Shown here in pieces: positions 25,291 to 36,881 of a DNA stretch of 64,000 nucleotides (position 1 is its first letter; every line of letters starts with the position of its first letter). The translations under genes and the position numbers were made by a program. The notes under the pieces are model-generated. The model had not been told where the DNA came from and made no database searches. It worked only from the letters and a program-made list of their open reading frames with translations. The DNA is from Labia minor (Eukaryota; Arthropoda; Insecta; Dermaptera; Spongiphoridae): the NCBI GenBank assembly GCA_963082975.1, contig OY720348.1, forward strand, positions 20,079,146 to 20,143,145, read 5' to 3'.

Positions 25291-26393
25291 CGATTAATGC
25301 TTTTAATTTTTGAATTTTTATTCAAGCCATCTGACGGATATTGTGTTGGTTTTAATTTTGAAAATAATTTAAAATAATTTATAACACTAAAAGAGAAATT
25401 TTTAATTAATCTAATAATTATAATAAATATATTTTAAAAACATTACTTCAATAATAACATTTACTTAATATAATTATAATAATTTTTTTTTGTTTTATTC
25501 TATTTGCAAGTAATTAACTTCTTTTGTATTGCTCCGATTAATGCGCCCAACGTTTTTAGTTGAATATGAAGCAATTCATCCATAAACTTTGTCAGGCTTA
25601 TAGAAAAATTATTTTATTCTTTTTAGTCCATGATAAAAACTTTATTTTATAAAAATTTTTTTATATTTATTTGATCCATCAGTATGTAGATTTGCATATT
25701 TATTCATTATTTGATCGAAAACCTAAATAGATAATATAATGTTCGTAGATTCTGTATTAAAATTAACAAAATCTCGGTTTATTTTTTCAATGTTAGTTTT
25801 CATTCATAATAGATGATTGAAGCTGTCATTTGTGGTTTTCTTGAATATTTATCTATTGCATTAATATGCCGGTTCAAATATAATTACATCGTCTTCATCC
25901 TCTTTCTCAATCATTTGTTTAGATTAAAAGTAACATTTCAATTTATTTATATAACAGAATGTGAAAAAATGTAATAATTTATATATACAAATATAAAAAT
26001 TAGAATCTTCATGTTTGTTTGTTTATTTAGACATCGAATTTAAGAATATTAAAAAACGATGAAAAAGAAATTCTTATAGTCCCCTCTCAGTAAATTGGCT
26101 GAATGCTCTCTGCTCGACAGCACCCAATGAATGGACGAGTAGTTAAAAACAATTAACAAAGAATTGATATAAAGAATTTGGTTTTCTTTGTTATTTATTT
26201 CATATAAAGGATGTCCCCAAAAAAATGTATACCTTCTTGAATTTGGTGCAAAAAATTTTACGTCAAATATCCGTGAATCATTTGAGAATGAAGATCAAAG
26301 ATAAAGAATACCCTTACTAATATCGTGAGAGCTTATCTTCTCGAAAATTTGCTAAACAGGTGAATTGGAGGAAGCTAAGTTTCGTCAAAGGTT

Positions 26394-26552
26394 GAAATGA
26401 ACAAACAAATGATTTGATTTATAAACAAATTAAAAATTATTATTCTGAAATGAACAAACAAATGATTTGATTTATAAACAAATTAAAAATTATTATTCTG
26501 AAATGAACAAACAAATGATTTGATTTATAAACAAATTAAAAATTATTATTCT
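26394..26552. repeat. Tandem repeat, 53-bp unit x 3
   Basis: Three head-to-tail, essentially identical units starting TGAAATGAACAAACAAATGA at about 26,394, 26,447 and 26,500. The near-identity suggests recent expansion. Confidence 0.95.
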
Positions 26553-26568
26553 TTACATTTATTGGAAA

Positions 26569-26848
26569 AACTTCTTCTTCTTAAGGTGGCCTCTCCCTTT
26601 CGGAGTTTGGCTATCATCATGACTAAGATAGCCTTAGAAGCTGCCCAGCCATGATGATTTTTCTTGTGAATGTTAAAGCGGTGGTTTCCCGTTGCCTTCC
26701 GCATGTATCGAACTGACAGTTCCTGAAGCCGGAGGCAGCTGATGTTAAAGTGAATTTTATTAGAAAAATTTGTTCTTAGTTGGAATCGAACGCCGACTTC
26801 TTGTGTAGAAAATTGTTACGCTACACTCTCAGTTAGCTGCCTCCTTTG
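26569..26848 (-). mobile_element. tRNA-derived SINE
   Basis: Read on the minus strand it starts GGAGGCAGCTAACTGAGAGT, a tRNA-like head. A pol III B-box GTTCGATTCC lies at 26,782-26,791, followed by a body with CGGAAGGCAACGGGAAACCA (an arthropod SINE-like motif) and a 3' tail of AAGAAGAAG. No protein is encoded. Confidence 0.8.
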
Positions 26849-28228
26849 GAAAAACTATAATATCATTAATTCACACATCATTTTTTTTTAATAAATTCCA
26901 AAAAATAAAACAGTTGAATATATGTGATCACCCCCATATGACTACTTTTCAATCGATATGTACATGTGTATGTTTCCATTGGCTATCATCCATTTAAAAA
27001 TATTTAAAAAAAAATGTTTTAAGCATTAAAATGGTAAAATATTAAAAAAAAGTATATTAAAAAAATAATATTATTTAAAATTGATTAAAATATAAAAAAA
27101 TATCATCTATTACAAAGGATTTGAAAAACCTATATAAAAAGAATCTAATTATGGTATAAAAATTATTGAAAAAGAAAAATTGATTAATCAATTAAAAGCA
27201 AAGTGAACTTGTAAGGTCGATCTGAATAAGATGTTGAAGGATGAGGGAGAGGGGGCAAAAACACACTAACATCAACGGAAAAATCACTTTTTTGGAATCA
27301 GAATGACTTGAAACGTGGAGATATGTCAAAAACCCCTTATCTGTAGTCTCTCAATCGGGATTACAATACCTTTACATTAAAAAAACTTAGAAATTTTTTT
27401 TTATTAAAATGTAAAAAGAGATATAATATAATCTAATCATATTATACAATGTCAACTTTTTTAAACGGGTCTTAATTTTTATCTTAAAATTCAATATTTT
27501 AATTTCTTTTTAACTAGAAATAAAAATAATAATATCAATATGAAATACTTTATTCTATCAGAGGAGAAATATTGTATGATTGAATCATTTTTTTTCTTTA
27601 ACATTACCTAATCCCACTTCAGCAAAAGTATATGAAAAATAGAAATTTCCATTTGTAAATAATATTAGATTATATTAGATTCTTTTTTTATTCATTTCAT
27701 TATTCTCATCTTTGCGAGATGTCAGAAGAACTTGTGAAGGTAATCGAACAAAAATAAACCTTCCAAGGTAAATACTATCGCAAGATGAGATATTTATCAA
27801 CTTTTCTTTTAGCTAATTGAACGCCAAGGTTTATTGTTAAAGTTACTTTTATCATTTTTTTATTATTATTTTAAATTGTAAACGGTAAAATGTCGATAAT
27901 TCAAAAGTCTAATAGAGAGGCAATCATCTCGGTTCATCGTTGAACAATGAATGAAGTTCAAGGAGGTTGTCGATTGCATTTCTGTTTGACATCAATTCAA
28001 TTTCGTCATCAACCAGGAAGATGCTTGAATTTATAATTATTGGAATACCTCGTTCGAAAAGAAACTACCATATAAAATGAAAACAAATCGAAACTACTAG
28101 AGTTGTGTTTCTCATTATCACTGTGAATTATTATTGAATTTTAGTTAAAAGTACTCAACTTATGAATATTGAATGTCTCCTCTCTCCTAGTTGTCATATA
28201 TATGCACATAATTGGTATTCAAAAAATC

Positions 28229-28531
28229 TGGAGTGTCTCCACTCCACTATCTCGCAATTTGAATTGGATTAAATAACATATATTATATTTAAATTAAATT
28301 TAATTAATTAAATTAAGAAAACTACGAATTTTGAATAATGCCTATGTACCAAATTTCATTATTCTAGCTCAAACCGTTTTTGCGTAATTTTGTCTACATA
28401 AACACACACACACAGAAATTTTTCTGAACCTTAGTGAAAATGACTCAGGGACCTTCAAAACGTATAAAAACATCAAAATCTCGACATCGAAAATTTTCGT
28501 GATACCAATACTATCTCTGGCGAGATAGTAA
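28229..28531 (+). mobile_element. Repeat family A, copy 1 (internally deleted)
   Basis: Starts TCTGGAGTGTCTCCACTC, and ends ACTATCTCTGGCGAGATAGT. It lacks the middle third (the CACGTG-rich and GGTACTTTCAGCG blocks) present in the full copy at 36.3 kb. It keeps TCAAACCGTTTTTGCGTAAT-type sequence and the GACTCAGGGACCTTCAAAAC block. Confidence 0.85.
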
Positions 28532-28632
28532 AAATTATATAAATATTTATATTATTTTCACGAGGTTGTTAAGGTCTATCAATTTCTCAGATCATTAATG
28601 TATAGTAAAATTTTTTAAATAAAAATTACATA

Positions 28633-29097
28633 CGAGGGTGGGGTGAACAGTTTCTGGCCTGACCAAGAAAAACGATGTTTTTAAATTTTTTTTTCTTTAT
28701 TTTTCAATATTCAAGATAGCTGAGACTTGTACGATGTCAGCTGAACGTGTGCGAAATATTTTACACAACCATTTGAATATGGAAAGCTGTGTGCAACGTG
28801 CGTGCCGCGTTTGCTAACGTTAGATCAAAAATTGCTTCGAAAAAACATTTCTACCGACAATTTGGCACTGTAGGCGTGCGTAATCCACACGAATTTTTGC
28901 GTCGATTCATAACTGTTGATGAGACTTCAATTAAATTAAATTATTTAATTAAATAATTAATTAAATTAGTTAAATTATTTAGAACACCGTTATGAGAAAT
29001 GTATCAGTGTTGATGGAGATTACGTTGAAAAATATAGCAAAAAAAAATTAAAAACATTTTTTCTTGTTCAGGCCGGAAACTTTTCACCCCACCCTCG
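28633..29097. mobile_element. Internally deleted mariner remnant, 465 bp
   Basis: Inverted ends CGAGGGTGGGGTGAA and TTCACCCCACCCTCG (with TTTCTGGCCTGA / TCAGGCCGGAAA just inside), flanked by TA. Plus-strand translation gives degenerate transposase pieces: SAERVRNILHNHLNMES, a frame-shifted TLDQKLLRKNIS-like stretch and near the right end KCISVDGDYVEKYS. The catalytic centre is missing, so it is a non-functional fossil. It lies just upstream of the FAAH2-like gene. Confidence 0.85.
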
Positions 29098-29252
29098 TAT
29101 ATCTACAAAAAAAGAGGAAAATAATCTATAATATTTATGATTCTCTTGTTTTAAAATTTCCTAAATAAATATATTTTGTTTTTGTTTTTCATTTGTTTTT
29201 TTTTGACCAATTTTGAGTTCTGTATTTTTTCCAACAGATCCAATACTAAAAA

Positions 29253-32200
29253 ATGGAGCTCGGGCTTCGGATTGTTGCCTTCCTGGTATTGGTTATCATT
29301 TTTATTACCCAGCCGCTTTACAAATTTATCGCCTGGTTCTACCGAAAACCCCATAAACGACTGCCGCCTTTAAATCCAATCCTCAAACAAAGTGTTACCA
29401 AAATTTCCTCTCAAATTATAACGAAACATGTAAGTATAACAAAATGCAATTATTTAAATCAATATTTGAATTAATTTCTATTTCTATTTATAATCATAGA
29501 TAAATATGATTTTAACACGTTCCCGCCGTCTCCATAATTTGTCTATTTACTTTATGTGGCGGCATGAGCCACCGGTGGTACTTGCAGGCGGGAACGTGTT
29601 AAATGGTAGGTTATAAAAACCTATTTTCCATTCTTATTTTAAAATCTCCTAACGGGTTTTATATTTTTATTTCAGATCACGAGTGAGGAGATAGTTTCGG
29701 CAGCGATTGATCGACTTCGTCAAGTGAACCCATTACTTAATGCAATCGTTGAAGATCGGTTCGATGAAGCCCTCGAAGAAGCAAGATCCGTGGACAACAA
29801 AATCGCTCTAATGGATGAAAAGGAGATAAGAAAACTGGTGGATTCCTTTCCCTTGCTTGGAATCCCGATCACTGTAAAGGAGAGCTGCAGCGTTAAAGGT
29901 ATATGCCAATGTCCGTATTCGTTTTCTGGTCCTTCAACCTCTCTTCTGTTTGTGTGCCCGTAGGGCTCAGTCTAGCGGTGGGTTCCCTTAAACGGCTTCA
30001 CGCGGTCGCCGAGGAAGACGGCGTATGCGTGTCTCGGATGCGTAAAGCCGGGGCCATTATTCTTCTCGTTTCCAATACCCCCGAGAACTGCCTCAGCTGG
30101 GAGAGTAACAATCTGATCACTGGCAAATCTTGCAACCCTTACGACTTGCAACGAACTTGCGGAGGCTCATCCGGTGGGGAAGTAAGTTACTTTTTTCTTT
30201 ATTTTTTGGAAACATCTATTCATAGTGCAAAAACAAAAAAACATTCAGGGGATTGATTTGAAATGTTTCCTTTTCCAGGGCGCGTTAATCGGCTCGGGAG
30301 CATCGTTAGCCGGTATAGGCTCTGACCTAGCAGGTTCCATCCGAATTCCTGCACTCTACAATGGCGTTTTTGGACATAAACCAACCCCATGTTAGGACCT
30401 TATTTAATATTTCAATGAGTAATTACCAAAGACAAGTTGTAATCAGGTTAATTAGTAAAAATGATTTCTCTTTGCCTATTAATATATATTGAATCTTGAA
30501 TCATAAAGACGGATTTAATCAAAAGGCATTGTTTTCTTTCAAGTTAATTTCTATATATATAATAGACCAACGGTGGCTAAACTGTGGCTCTTTTTGAGTT
30601 TGTGGCTCAATTAAAAAATTTAAAGTCATGACACAAAAAAAAAATGGTAAAATTTTAAACATTTTCGATTTTTCGATTTTTCAATATGGCTCTAAGTATC
30701 ACCAAGTGTGACCACCCCTGTAATAGACAATTCGATGAAGGGATCGAACTTAAAACATTTAATAATTGAATATAAATAAAAAAATCAATAATTTAAATAA
30801 ATGCAATGGCTTGGATTTCGATCCTAATTATTAAAAAAAGAAAAATTACACATGTCATCAATAAATCATCATTTAAAATTTAAAATTAGAGATTTAAACA
30901 AAAACACATGTTTTAAAGAGGTCTGGGTTTTAACATATTATTTTCATAAAATGTTTTCTATGTTTGTTGCAGATATGGTCCCTCTGGCAGGTCATTATCC
31001 CTTTATTGAGGAAATTAGGGAATTTTTGGTTATCGGACCCATTACACGCTACGCCGAAGATCTACTACTGATGTTGAAAGTGATGGTGGACACCAATTCA
31101 GAAAAATTGAAACTTAATGAAAAGGTAAGTGGTAGAGATTTAACAACGCCGAAATTAATTTCTTCTACTTTTTAGTGACATTGATTTATGTTCTGTTTAT
31201 TTGTTAGGTGGACATTACCAAAGTCAAAGTTCATTATACTTTTCAAAGTGGATTTACCTACACGGCACCCCCATTAAATAGTGAAGTGAAAAACATTGCT
31301 TTAAAAGCAATTAACTATCTAGAGAGCGAAAATATCAGTTGCAAAAAGGTACGAACTTCCTTAGATTAAAATGTCACTTAAATAATACTGTACTGATTCT
31401 TATATGTTTAAAATCACTTATATAAATGTACATATATTATGAATTGAAAATTTTAATATAATAAAAAGTAGTAAATAGTCTTTTTCGTGTGTATGTGTGT
31501 GTTTATGTAGACAAAATTACGCAAAAACGGTTTGAGCTAGAATCATGAAATTTGGTACACGGGCATTATTCAAAATTCGTAGTTATCTATCAACTTTTGA
31601 GAAATGTATCTCTTTCGGAAGAGGTCATTACCTACCACGTTTTCGTATTTTTACCGACCAACGATAGTAAGGGAGGTATTGTTTTCACACCAAATTTCAA
31701 ATGTGGAGATTTTTACATATCTCCACGAATCATGCATTTTGTTAAAAGAAAAATGTATTTTTAGCATGATGTCTGTCCGTCCGTCCATCTGTCCGTCCGT
31801 ATAGATGTGTACAGCCTGAACTGCTCAACGGATTTTGATGAAATTTGGTATATTTACTTAATGCATCAGTAGGATGAATTGATCAACTTTTGGTGCAAAT
31901 CCGGAAACCGGAAGTGGTAGTCTTAGCGATCGACGGATAGGAAGGGAAGGGTTATTTTCACACCAAATTTCACATGAGGAGATTTTTTTATATATCACCA
32001 CGAATCATGCACTTTGTATTGATTTTATCCACGAGAAAAATCATATTTATTAGTTTTTTCTTAATTTAAAATTATATGACGTCATCCAGTCATTCATGAC
32101 GTCACAGCCTGGTCTTATATATTATAAATAAAATAAAATTAAAAATATTTATGTTATATCCATATCTGTTTTTTATTACATTAATAGATATATTAAAATT

Positions 32201-34213
32201 TTTTGAAATTGTTTCTGTAGCTGGAAATTAATTTACTTCAAACCGTCGGTCGGTTCGGACCTGGCCACAGGTCAACTTATTTCAACTAAACTGACCGTAA
32301 AAATGAAGATATATGTTTGATAGGTTTTCCACATGATTAGAAATTGTATAAAACTGCTTTATATAGAATTTCAGTTTGATGAATCGCTGAAAGTACCGGA
32401 ATTTTTAATCGTTGACTGACAATCACGCGCCAGCACGTGACGTGGTGCCATTAACAAAGAGCCAAACACGTGCTGGTTTAATAAATATTATTTATTAATT
32501 TTAATTTATAATTTAATTAATTAAATTTAATTTAAATATAATATATGTTATTTAATCCAAATCAAATTGAGAGATAGTCGAGTGGAGACGCTCCAGATTT
32601 TTTTTTTTTTTTGAAAATGTAAATTAAATTTTTCTTGATTAAAAACAAATTATTAACGTGTACATACTACCATGATTATTATACTATTATGATTTAATGC
32701 TATTTATCGGGTAATTTTCATCGGTGTACAACTTCTGATATTTACTGGCAACAAATTAGACTACATCGTGTTTTAGACGGATGTTTTATGACTAATTTTC
32801 TCCTATTAAAGAATTTTTGTAAAAACTGAAACAAATGGTAGGTGAATGGCCCAAAAACTGGACATAATTATTCCCAGTCTGGCAAAGACAAGATGGTTTG
32901 TAGGTATATATATTTATTTTTAGAAAAAAAAAAATCTCCACTCGATTATCTCTCCACACACATATATGTATGCCGAGATAGTAAAAAGATTTTGATACAA
33001 TATATCTTATATATAATCTGTATATATATTATATTTATACTATATTATATTTATACAATAAATAGTAAATATTTTAAATTCATGATATTTGTAATAATTG
33101 CATAATATTTTTTTAGGTAAATTTAGAAGAATTAGAAGATGTTGTTGAAATGTGTATTACAGTATTTTTTAATATGAAAAATATTCCAAATTTCTTAGAA
33201 GACAATTCATCTAAAGCAAGTTTATTTTTCATTTTTAAATGAAAAATTTTATTTTATTTTGTACTTTTCATTTTAATTAAACGATTCAAAAATCTCATGC
33301 TTTCTTTCTTTTTCTTTTTTTTACAGGATAGTCTTCTATTTGAATTAGCCAAAGCTCTCGTAGGCTTGTCCAAATATTCTATTTTCACACTTTCTTTTGA
33401 AATGTTGAAACTTTTAAATCTATTGATACCACAAAAAAAGAAAGATTTTTACTTAAATAAATTTGATAAGATAAAGGACAAATTAAAGGTATTTATATAT
33501 GTGTACAATTGTATATACATATATATATTTAGATAACGGGTTCGTACACCTTATTGGATTAAAATTACTCACCTTAACTCTTTCTTGACTCCTTACAGAC
33601 TGTGATTCGATGTCATTCTATCATTCCACCTCCTTCTTACTTTACACATTTTTCTACTGAATTATTTAAATAAATAAGTTCATATTTCATTAAAACTCTT
33701 CTCTAAGCTTTAAGCTCATCTATTCATTTATTTCCTCTTTACTTGTTAGCCCATCAGAGAGATACTTCACTTATTTAGTTTGTTTACTTCTTCCAGTCAT
33801 GTTTCCAATTGCTATTCATTTAATTCTTTTTGTAATTGTTTTTTTATTTTAGAAAATGTGGTATTATTTTTAGAAAATATTGAGCGACGATGGAGTATTA
33901 ATATATCCAACCCATTTGGGTCCAGCCCATTATCATAATCAAATTTTCTTACTATGTACTGGAACCATGTACTCGATGTTGTTCAATTGTCTTGGTTTTC
34001 CCTCCTGCCACGTTCCTCTTGGACTCAATAGTCAAGGGCTTCCAATTGGAATTCAGGTAAATATCAAGGCTGTATGATTTATAATTCACAATATTTTATT
34101 GATTATTTTTCCACTTTCAGGTTGTTGCTGGTCCATGCCAAGATCGATTATCTTTAAAAGTTGCTGAACAACTGGAAAAAGGCTTTGGAGGCTGGGTGCC
34201 TCCAAACTTATAG
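29253..34213 (+). CDS. FAAH2: Fatty-acid amide hydrolase 2-like serine amidase, complete, 10 exons
   Basis: An amidase-signature enzyme expected to hydrolyse fatty-acid amides (N-acylethanolamines, primary amides) at internal membranes. Exons: 29253-29429, 29676-29898, 29964-30181, 30279-30390, 30973-31124, 31208-31348, 33117-33215, 33327-33488, 33874-34056, 34121-34213; 519 aa against about 530 for human FAAH2. Residues 5-25 form an N-terminal membrane segment (GLRIVAFLVLVIIFITQPLY). Catalytic triad: K127 (in GIPITVKES), S202 (in CGGSSGGE) and nucleophile S226 (in GSDLAGSIRIP). The 75- and 24-residue spacings equal those of FAAH. The C-terminus has PLGLNSQGLPIGIQVVAG and ends GGWVPPNL. Intron 7 begins with GC. 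The start at 29,253 is the first ATG after an acceptor-like CCAACAG at 29,231-29,237, so a 5' UTR intron is likely. Confidence 0.93.
29512..29602. mobile_element. Tiny TTAA-flanked MITE (piggyBac-like), 83 bp plus flanks
   Basis: Perfect 12-bp inverted repeats CACGTTCCCGCC / GGCGGGAACGTG at 29,516-29,527 and 29,587-29,598, flanked on both sides by TTAA, the piggyBac target. It lies in FAAH2 intron 1. It could instead be an unrelated hairpin, but TTAA at both ends favours a MITE. Confidence 0.75.
31490..32602 (-). mobile_element. Repeat family A, copy 2, interrupted by other repeats (FAAH2 intron 6)
   Basis: Minus-strand family A sequence runs from about 31,497 to 31,650, stops, and resumes at about 32,286 (AAACTGACCGTAAAAATGAA) to the terminal GATAGTCGAGTGGAGACG near 32,600. 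The 31,650-32,285 insert contains a (GTCC)n-type run, two ACACCAAATTTCA-AAT/CAT blocks and the repeat end shared with 961-1060. Confidence 0.75.
31653..32285. repeat. Composite repeat inserted in family A copy 2
   Basis: Two related blocks at about 31,653-31,745 and 31,930-32,020 share GGGAGGTATTGTTTTCACAC-type sequence and a CACGAATCATGCA motif. Between them is a CTGTCCGTCCGTCCATCTGT run followed by CAACGGATTTTGATGAAATT, a motif common in arthropod repeats. The right part ends with the reverse complement of the 961-1060 repeat. A GATAGTAAGGGAGGTATTG block also occurs at 2,765-2,783. Confidence 0.65.
32935..32986. repeat. Terminal-only remnant of repeat family A
   Basis: Only the family A ends remain: TCTCCACTCGATTATCTC, a short CACA/TATG stretch, then CCGAGATAGTAAAA. 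It looks like an extreme internal-deletion derivative, in FAAH2 intron 6. Confidence 0.55.
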
Positions 34214-34255
34214 AATCATGAAATATTATTTGTTTCGTTTCCTTCCAAATATGAA

Positions 34256-34261
34256 AATAAA
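34256..34261 (+). terminator. FAAH2: Polyadenylation signal of the FAAH2-like gene
   Basis: AATAAA 43 nt after the TAG stop at 34,211-34,213; another lies near 34,340. Confidence 0.55.
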
Positions 34262-36275
34262 ATGTAGTTTTAAATAGGATAACTTGCCAAGATCATGAAG
34301 AATGTGTCTAATATATTATGCATATTCCATGTATTCTAATAAATTATACACATATAGTTGAATTCTTAGAATTTGTTATGTACATATAAATGTAATATAA
34401 TAATATAATGTGATATAACTATATTGAAAAATATTCTTAATAAATTCTATACAAATAATATATAATGAATCAATATCAAAATAATCATTTACTCTTAATT
34501 TATAGCATTTCTAATAAAATATTCTCATAAAATTATTATTAGTTATGTTTCAATGTCTGATTAAATCTGTTTGGAATATTGGATTAAATTTTGGAGGGTG
34601 CAAAACATTTTTTTTTTACTATACATTTTTATTTATTCACATAACAAGTTTGTTTTTATATTTTTTTATTAAATTTAGTAATATAAATAATAATATAAAA
34701 AAATTTGAAAGTCAGTCCTTACTTAAAACTGCTAAAACAATTTAAAGTATTAAAAATTATTTTAAAATCAAATAAAAAAATTTTTGGCATTAATTTTCTA
34801 AGCCAACACTCTACTAACTGTATAGCCAATGCACACAAGGCACATTTATACATATCCTACTAAATATCATATGTAAGATAATTTTTTATCCCATATAATA
34901 TTAAAATTAATTGATTAAATTGAGTAAATATTTGAAAAAATTATATTAACATCAATTGTCATCCATTACATTTTTTTTAAAAAAATGTACATATTTGAAC
35001 TTTAATGGATGAATAAAAAGTATTTTTTAAATATTGAAAATTTGTACAAGAAAAATAAATATAGAGAGAGTGTAATCTAGTAGTAAGAATTGAAATATTG
35101 ATTGAAATTATAAGTGTATAATGTATTTGTAAAAAATAGAGCTAAAAACAGCAAATAATTCTTTAGAAATTGTACTGAAATAATTTTATTGTTTAAAATA
35201 TTTAATTATTGGAATATATAGAAATATATATCTCCATTTTGAAGATCGAAAAAAAATAAGAAAGATCATTTGTGTGATTTTCCTTTGTGATTTGTTTTTA
35301 TTAACTTGAATTGTGGATTATTGATTTTAAATAATTTTTGTGTAAAAAATTAATTTAATTAAGAACAATTTTAGATGAAATTATAGATATAGAATAGAAT
35401 TTTGAACTAATTACATATATTGTTAATATCTGTTGATCTTGTGAAAAAAGCAAATACTTATATAAGTTATTATACTATTCTTATTTTAAGATCCTAAGAA
35501 TATTGTTGCAATTTTTTTCTATTTCTTACTTTTTCAGTTGAATACATTTCTGAAAATTATAGAACCTGATTTTTATAATAATTCTATCACATATAAAATA
35601 TAATAATAAAATAGTATTAAATTTTCCGAAAACTTAATTAACATTATTTCAGAAGTATTTTTTTTAGGAAATTTAAAAAAAATCTTAAAATACAAAATGT
35701 TTCTTTTTTATTAAAAAAATATTATATTTCAATAGGATTCTTATCTTAAACACAAAATTTTGCCACTCTTCTAAATTATTATGTATGTAGATGTTATTTA
35801 TAATGATGCTAGACACCTATATTTCACTTTGTTTTAATTTATATTGTTGAGCAGAACCGTGGTTTCAATGATATTATCTTCTATTGTTGAATTTAGAAAT
35901 GAAGAATCGAACTTCATTAAGTTTAATAATAATTTAATATAGTAATTAATTAGTATTATTATGCGGATCAGGCAAAACTATTCATTTTTATTTGATTTCC
36001 ACTTTTGATTTATTGACGTTTAAATAAATATAGGTCCTAGATGTTCTTCCTTGTTTCTTCTATTCTAGTGATAGTTGGGGCGCCCCAGAAACAAAATGCC
36101 CTAACCAAATCATGTTTTTACGATCTCGTCACAGATAGTATTGCGATCACGAAAATTTTTGATGTCGAGATTTTGATGTTTTTATACGTTTTGAAGTCCC
36201 CTGAGTCATTTTCAATAAGTTTGAGAAAAAAATGTATGTATGTCTGCCTATATGTGAGTATATATGTAAATTAGC

Positions 36276-36879
36276 TGGAGTGTCTCTCCACTCGACTATC
36301 TCGCAATTTGAATTGGATTAAATAACATAATATATTATATTTAAATTAAATTTAATTAATTATAAATTATAAATAATAAATATTAAACCAGCGCATGTTT
36401 GGTTTTTTATTGATGGCACCATGGCACGTGTTGGCGCGTGAGATTTGCAGTGTTAAAAAATTAATTCTGCTACTTTCAGCGATTCAATCAAGCTGAAATT
36501 CTATATATAGCAGTTTTATACAATTATTAATCATGTGAAAAATTATCAAACATATATCTTTATTTTTACGGTCACTTTAGAGGAAAAAAATCAAAACGTT
36601 GTAGGTAATGACCCTCTTCCGGTTGAGCTACATTTCTCAAAAGTTGATAGAAAACTATGAATTTTGAATAATGCTCATGTACCAAATTGCATCATTCTAG
36701 CTCAAACCGTTTTTGCGTAATCTTGCCTACATACATACACACACATACACACACACACACACAGACATTTTTCTCAACCTTAGTGAAAATGATTCAGGAA
36801 CCTTCAAAACGTATAAAAACATCAAAATCTCAACATCGAAAATTTTCGTGATCGCAATACTATCTCTGGCGAGATAGTA
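36276..36879 (+). mobile_element. Repeat family A, copy 3 (near full length, about 600 bp)
   Basis: Left end CTGGAGTGTCTCTCCACTCG then ACTATCTCGC; right end ACTATCTCTGGCGAGATAGT. The left ACTATCTCGC is the reverse complement of the terminal GCGAGATAGT. The right end alone forms a hairpin (ACTATCTC-TGGC-GAGATAGT). Inside: a CACGTG-type block, GCTACTTTCAGCGATTCAAT, TCAAACCGTTTTTGCGTAAT, a (CA)n run and a CTTCAAAACGTATAAAAACA block. No ORF. The short terminal repeats, 3' hairpin and internal microsatellite suggest a non-autonomous Helitron/Helentron-like element (inference). Confidence 0.85.
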
Positions 36880-36881
36880 AC

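Larger units (their letters stand above)
24598..27415. repeat. Large inverted repeat, about 480-bp arms around a 1.85-kb centre
   Basis: The left arm (about 24,598-25,075) and right arm (about 26,920-27,415) are diverged reverse complements. Shared blocks: ATCTCCACGTTTCAAGTCAT with TCTGATTCC, TTTGCTTTTAATTG, ATTAGATTCTTTTT-like sequence, and near the centre CATATCGATTG with CATATGGGGGT. The centre holds a second repeat (from 25,127), a 53-bp tandem array and a SINE. No transposase ORF. It may be two opposed copies of one family or the ends of one element. Confidence 0.75.
11404..29230. other. Intergenic region between Ssdp and the FAAH2-like gene
   Basis: About 17.8 kb of strongly AT-rich DNA with no convincing protein-coding gene. 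It holds the transposons, fold-backs and repeats listed separately. Two less AT-rich patches have unclear content: 23,750-24,110 and about 27,710-28,110. The second could hold the FAAH2 promoter or a 5' UTR exon, since the FAAH2 start codon follows an acceptor-like sequence, but no splice partner could be fixed. Confidence 0.6.

Noticed and set aside
26394-26552. Possible CRISPR-like array
   Set aside because: The units are contiguous 53-bp tandem repeats without spacers, in animal nuclear DNA.
31552-31804. ORFs in FAAH2 intron 6
   Set aside because: They translate repeat family A and the GTCC-type repeat; frames are not conserved between copies.
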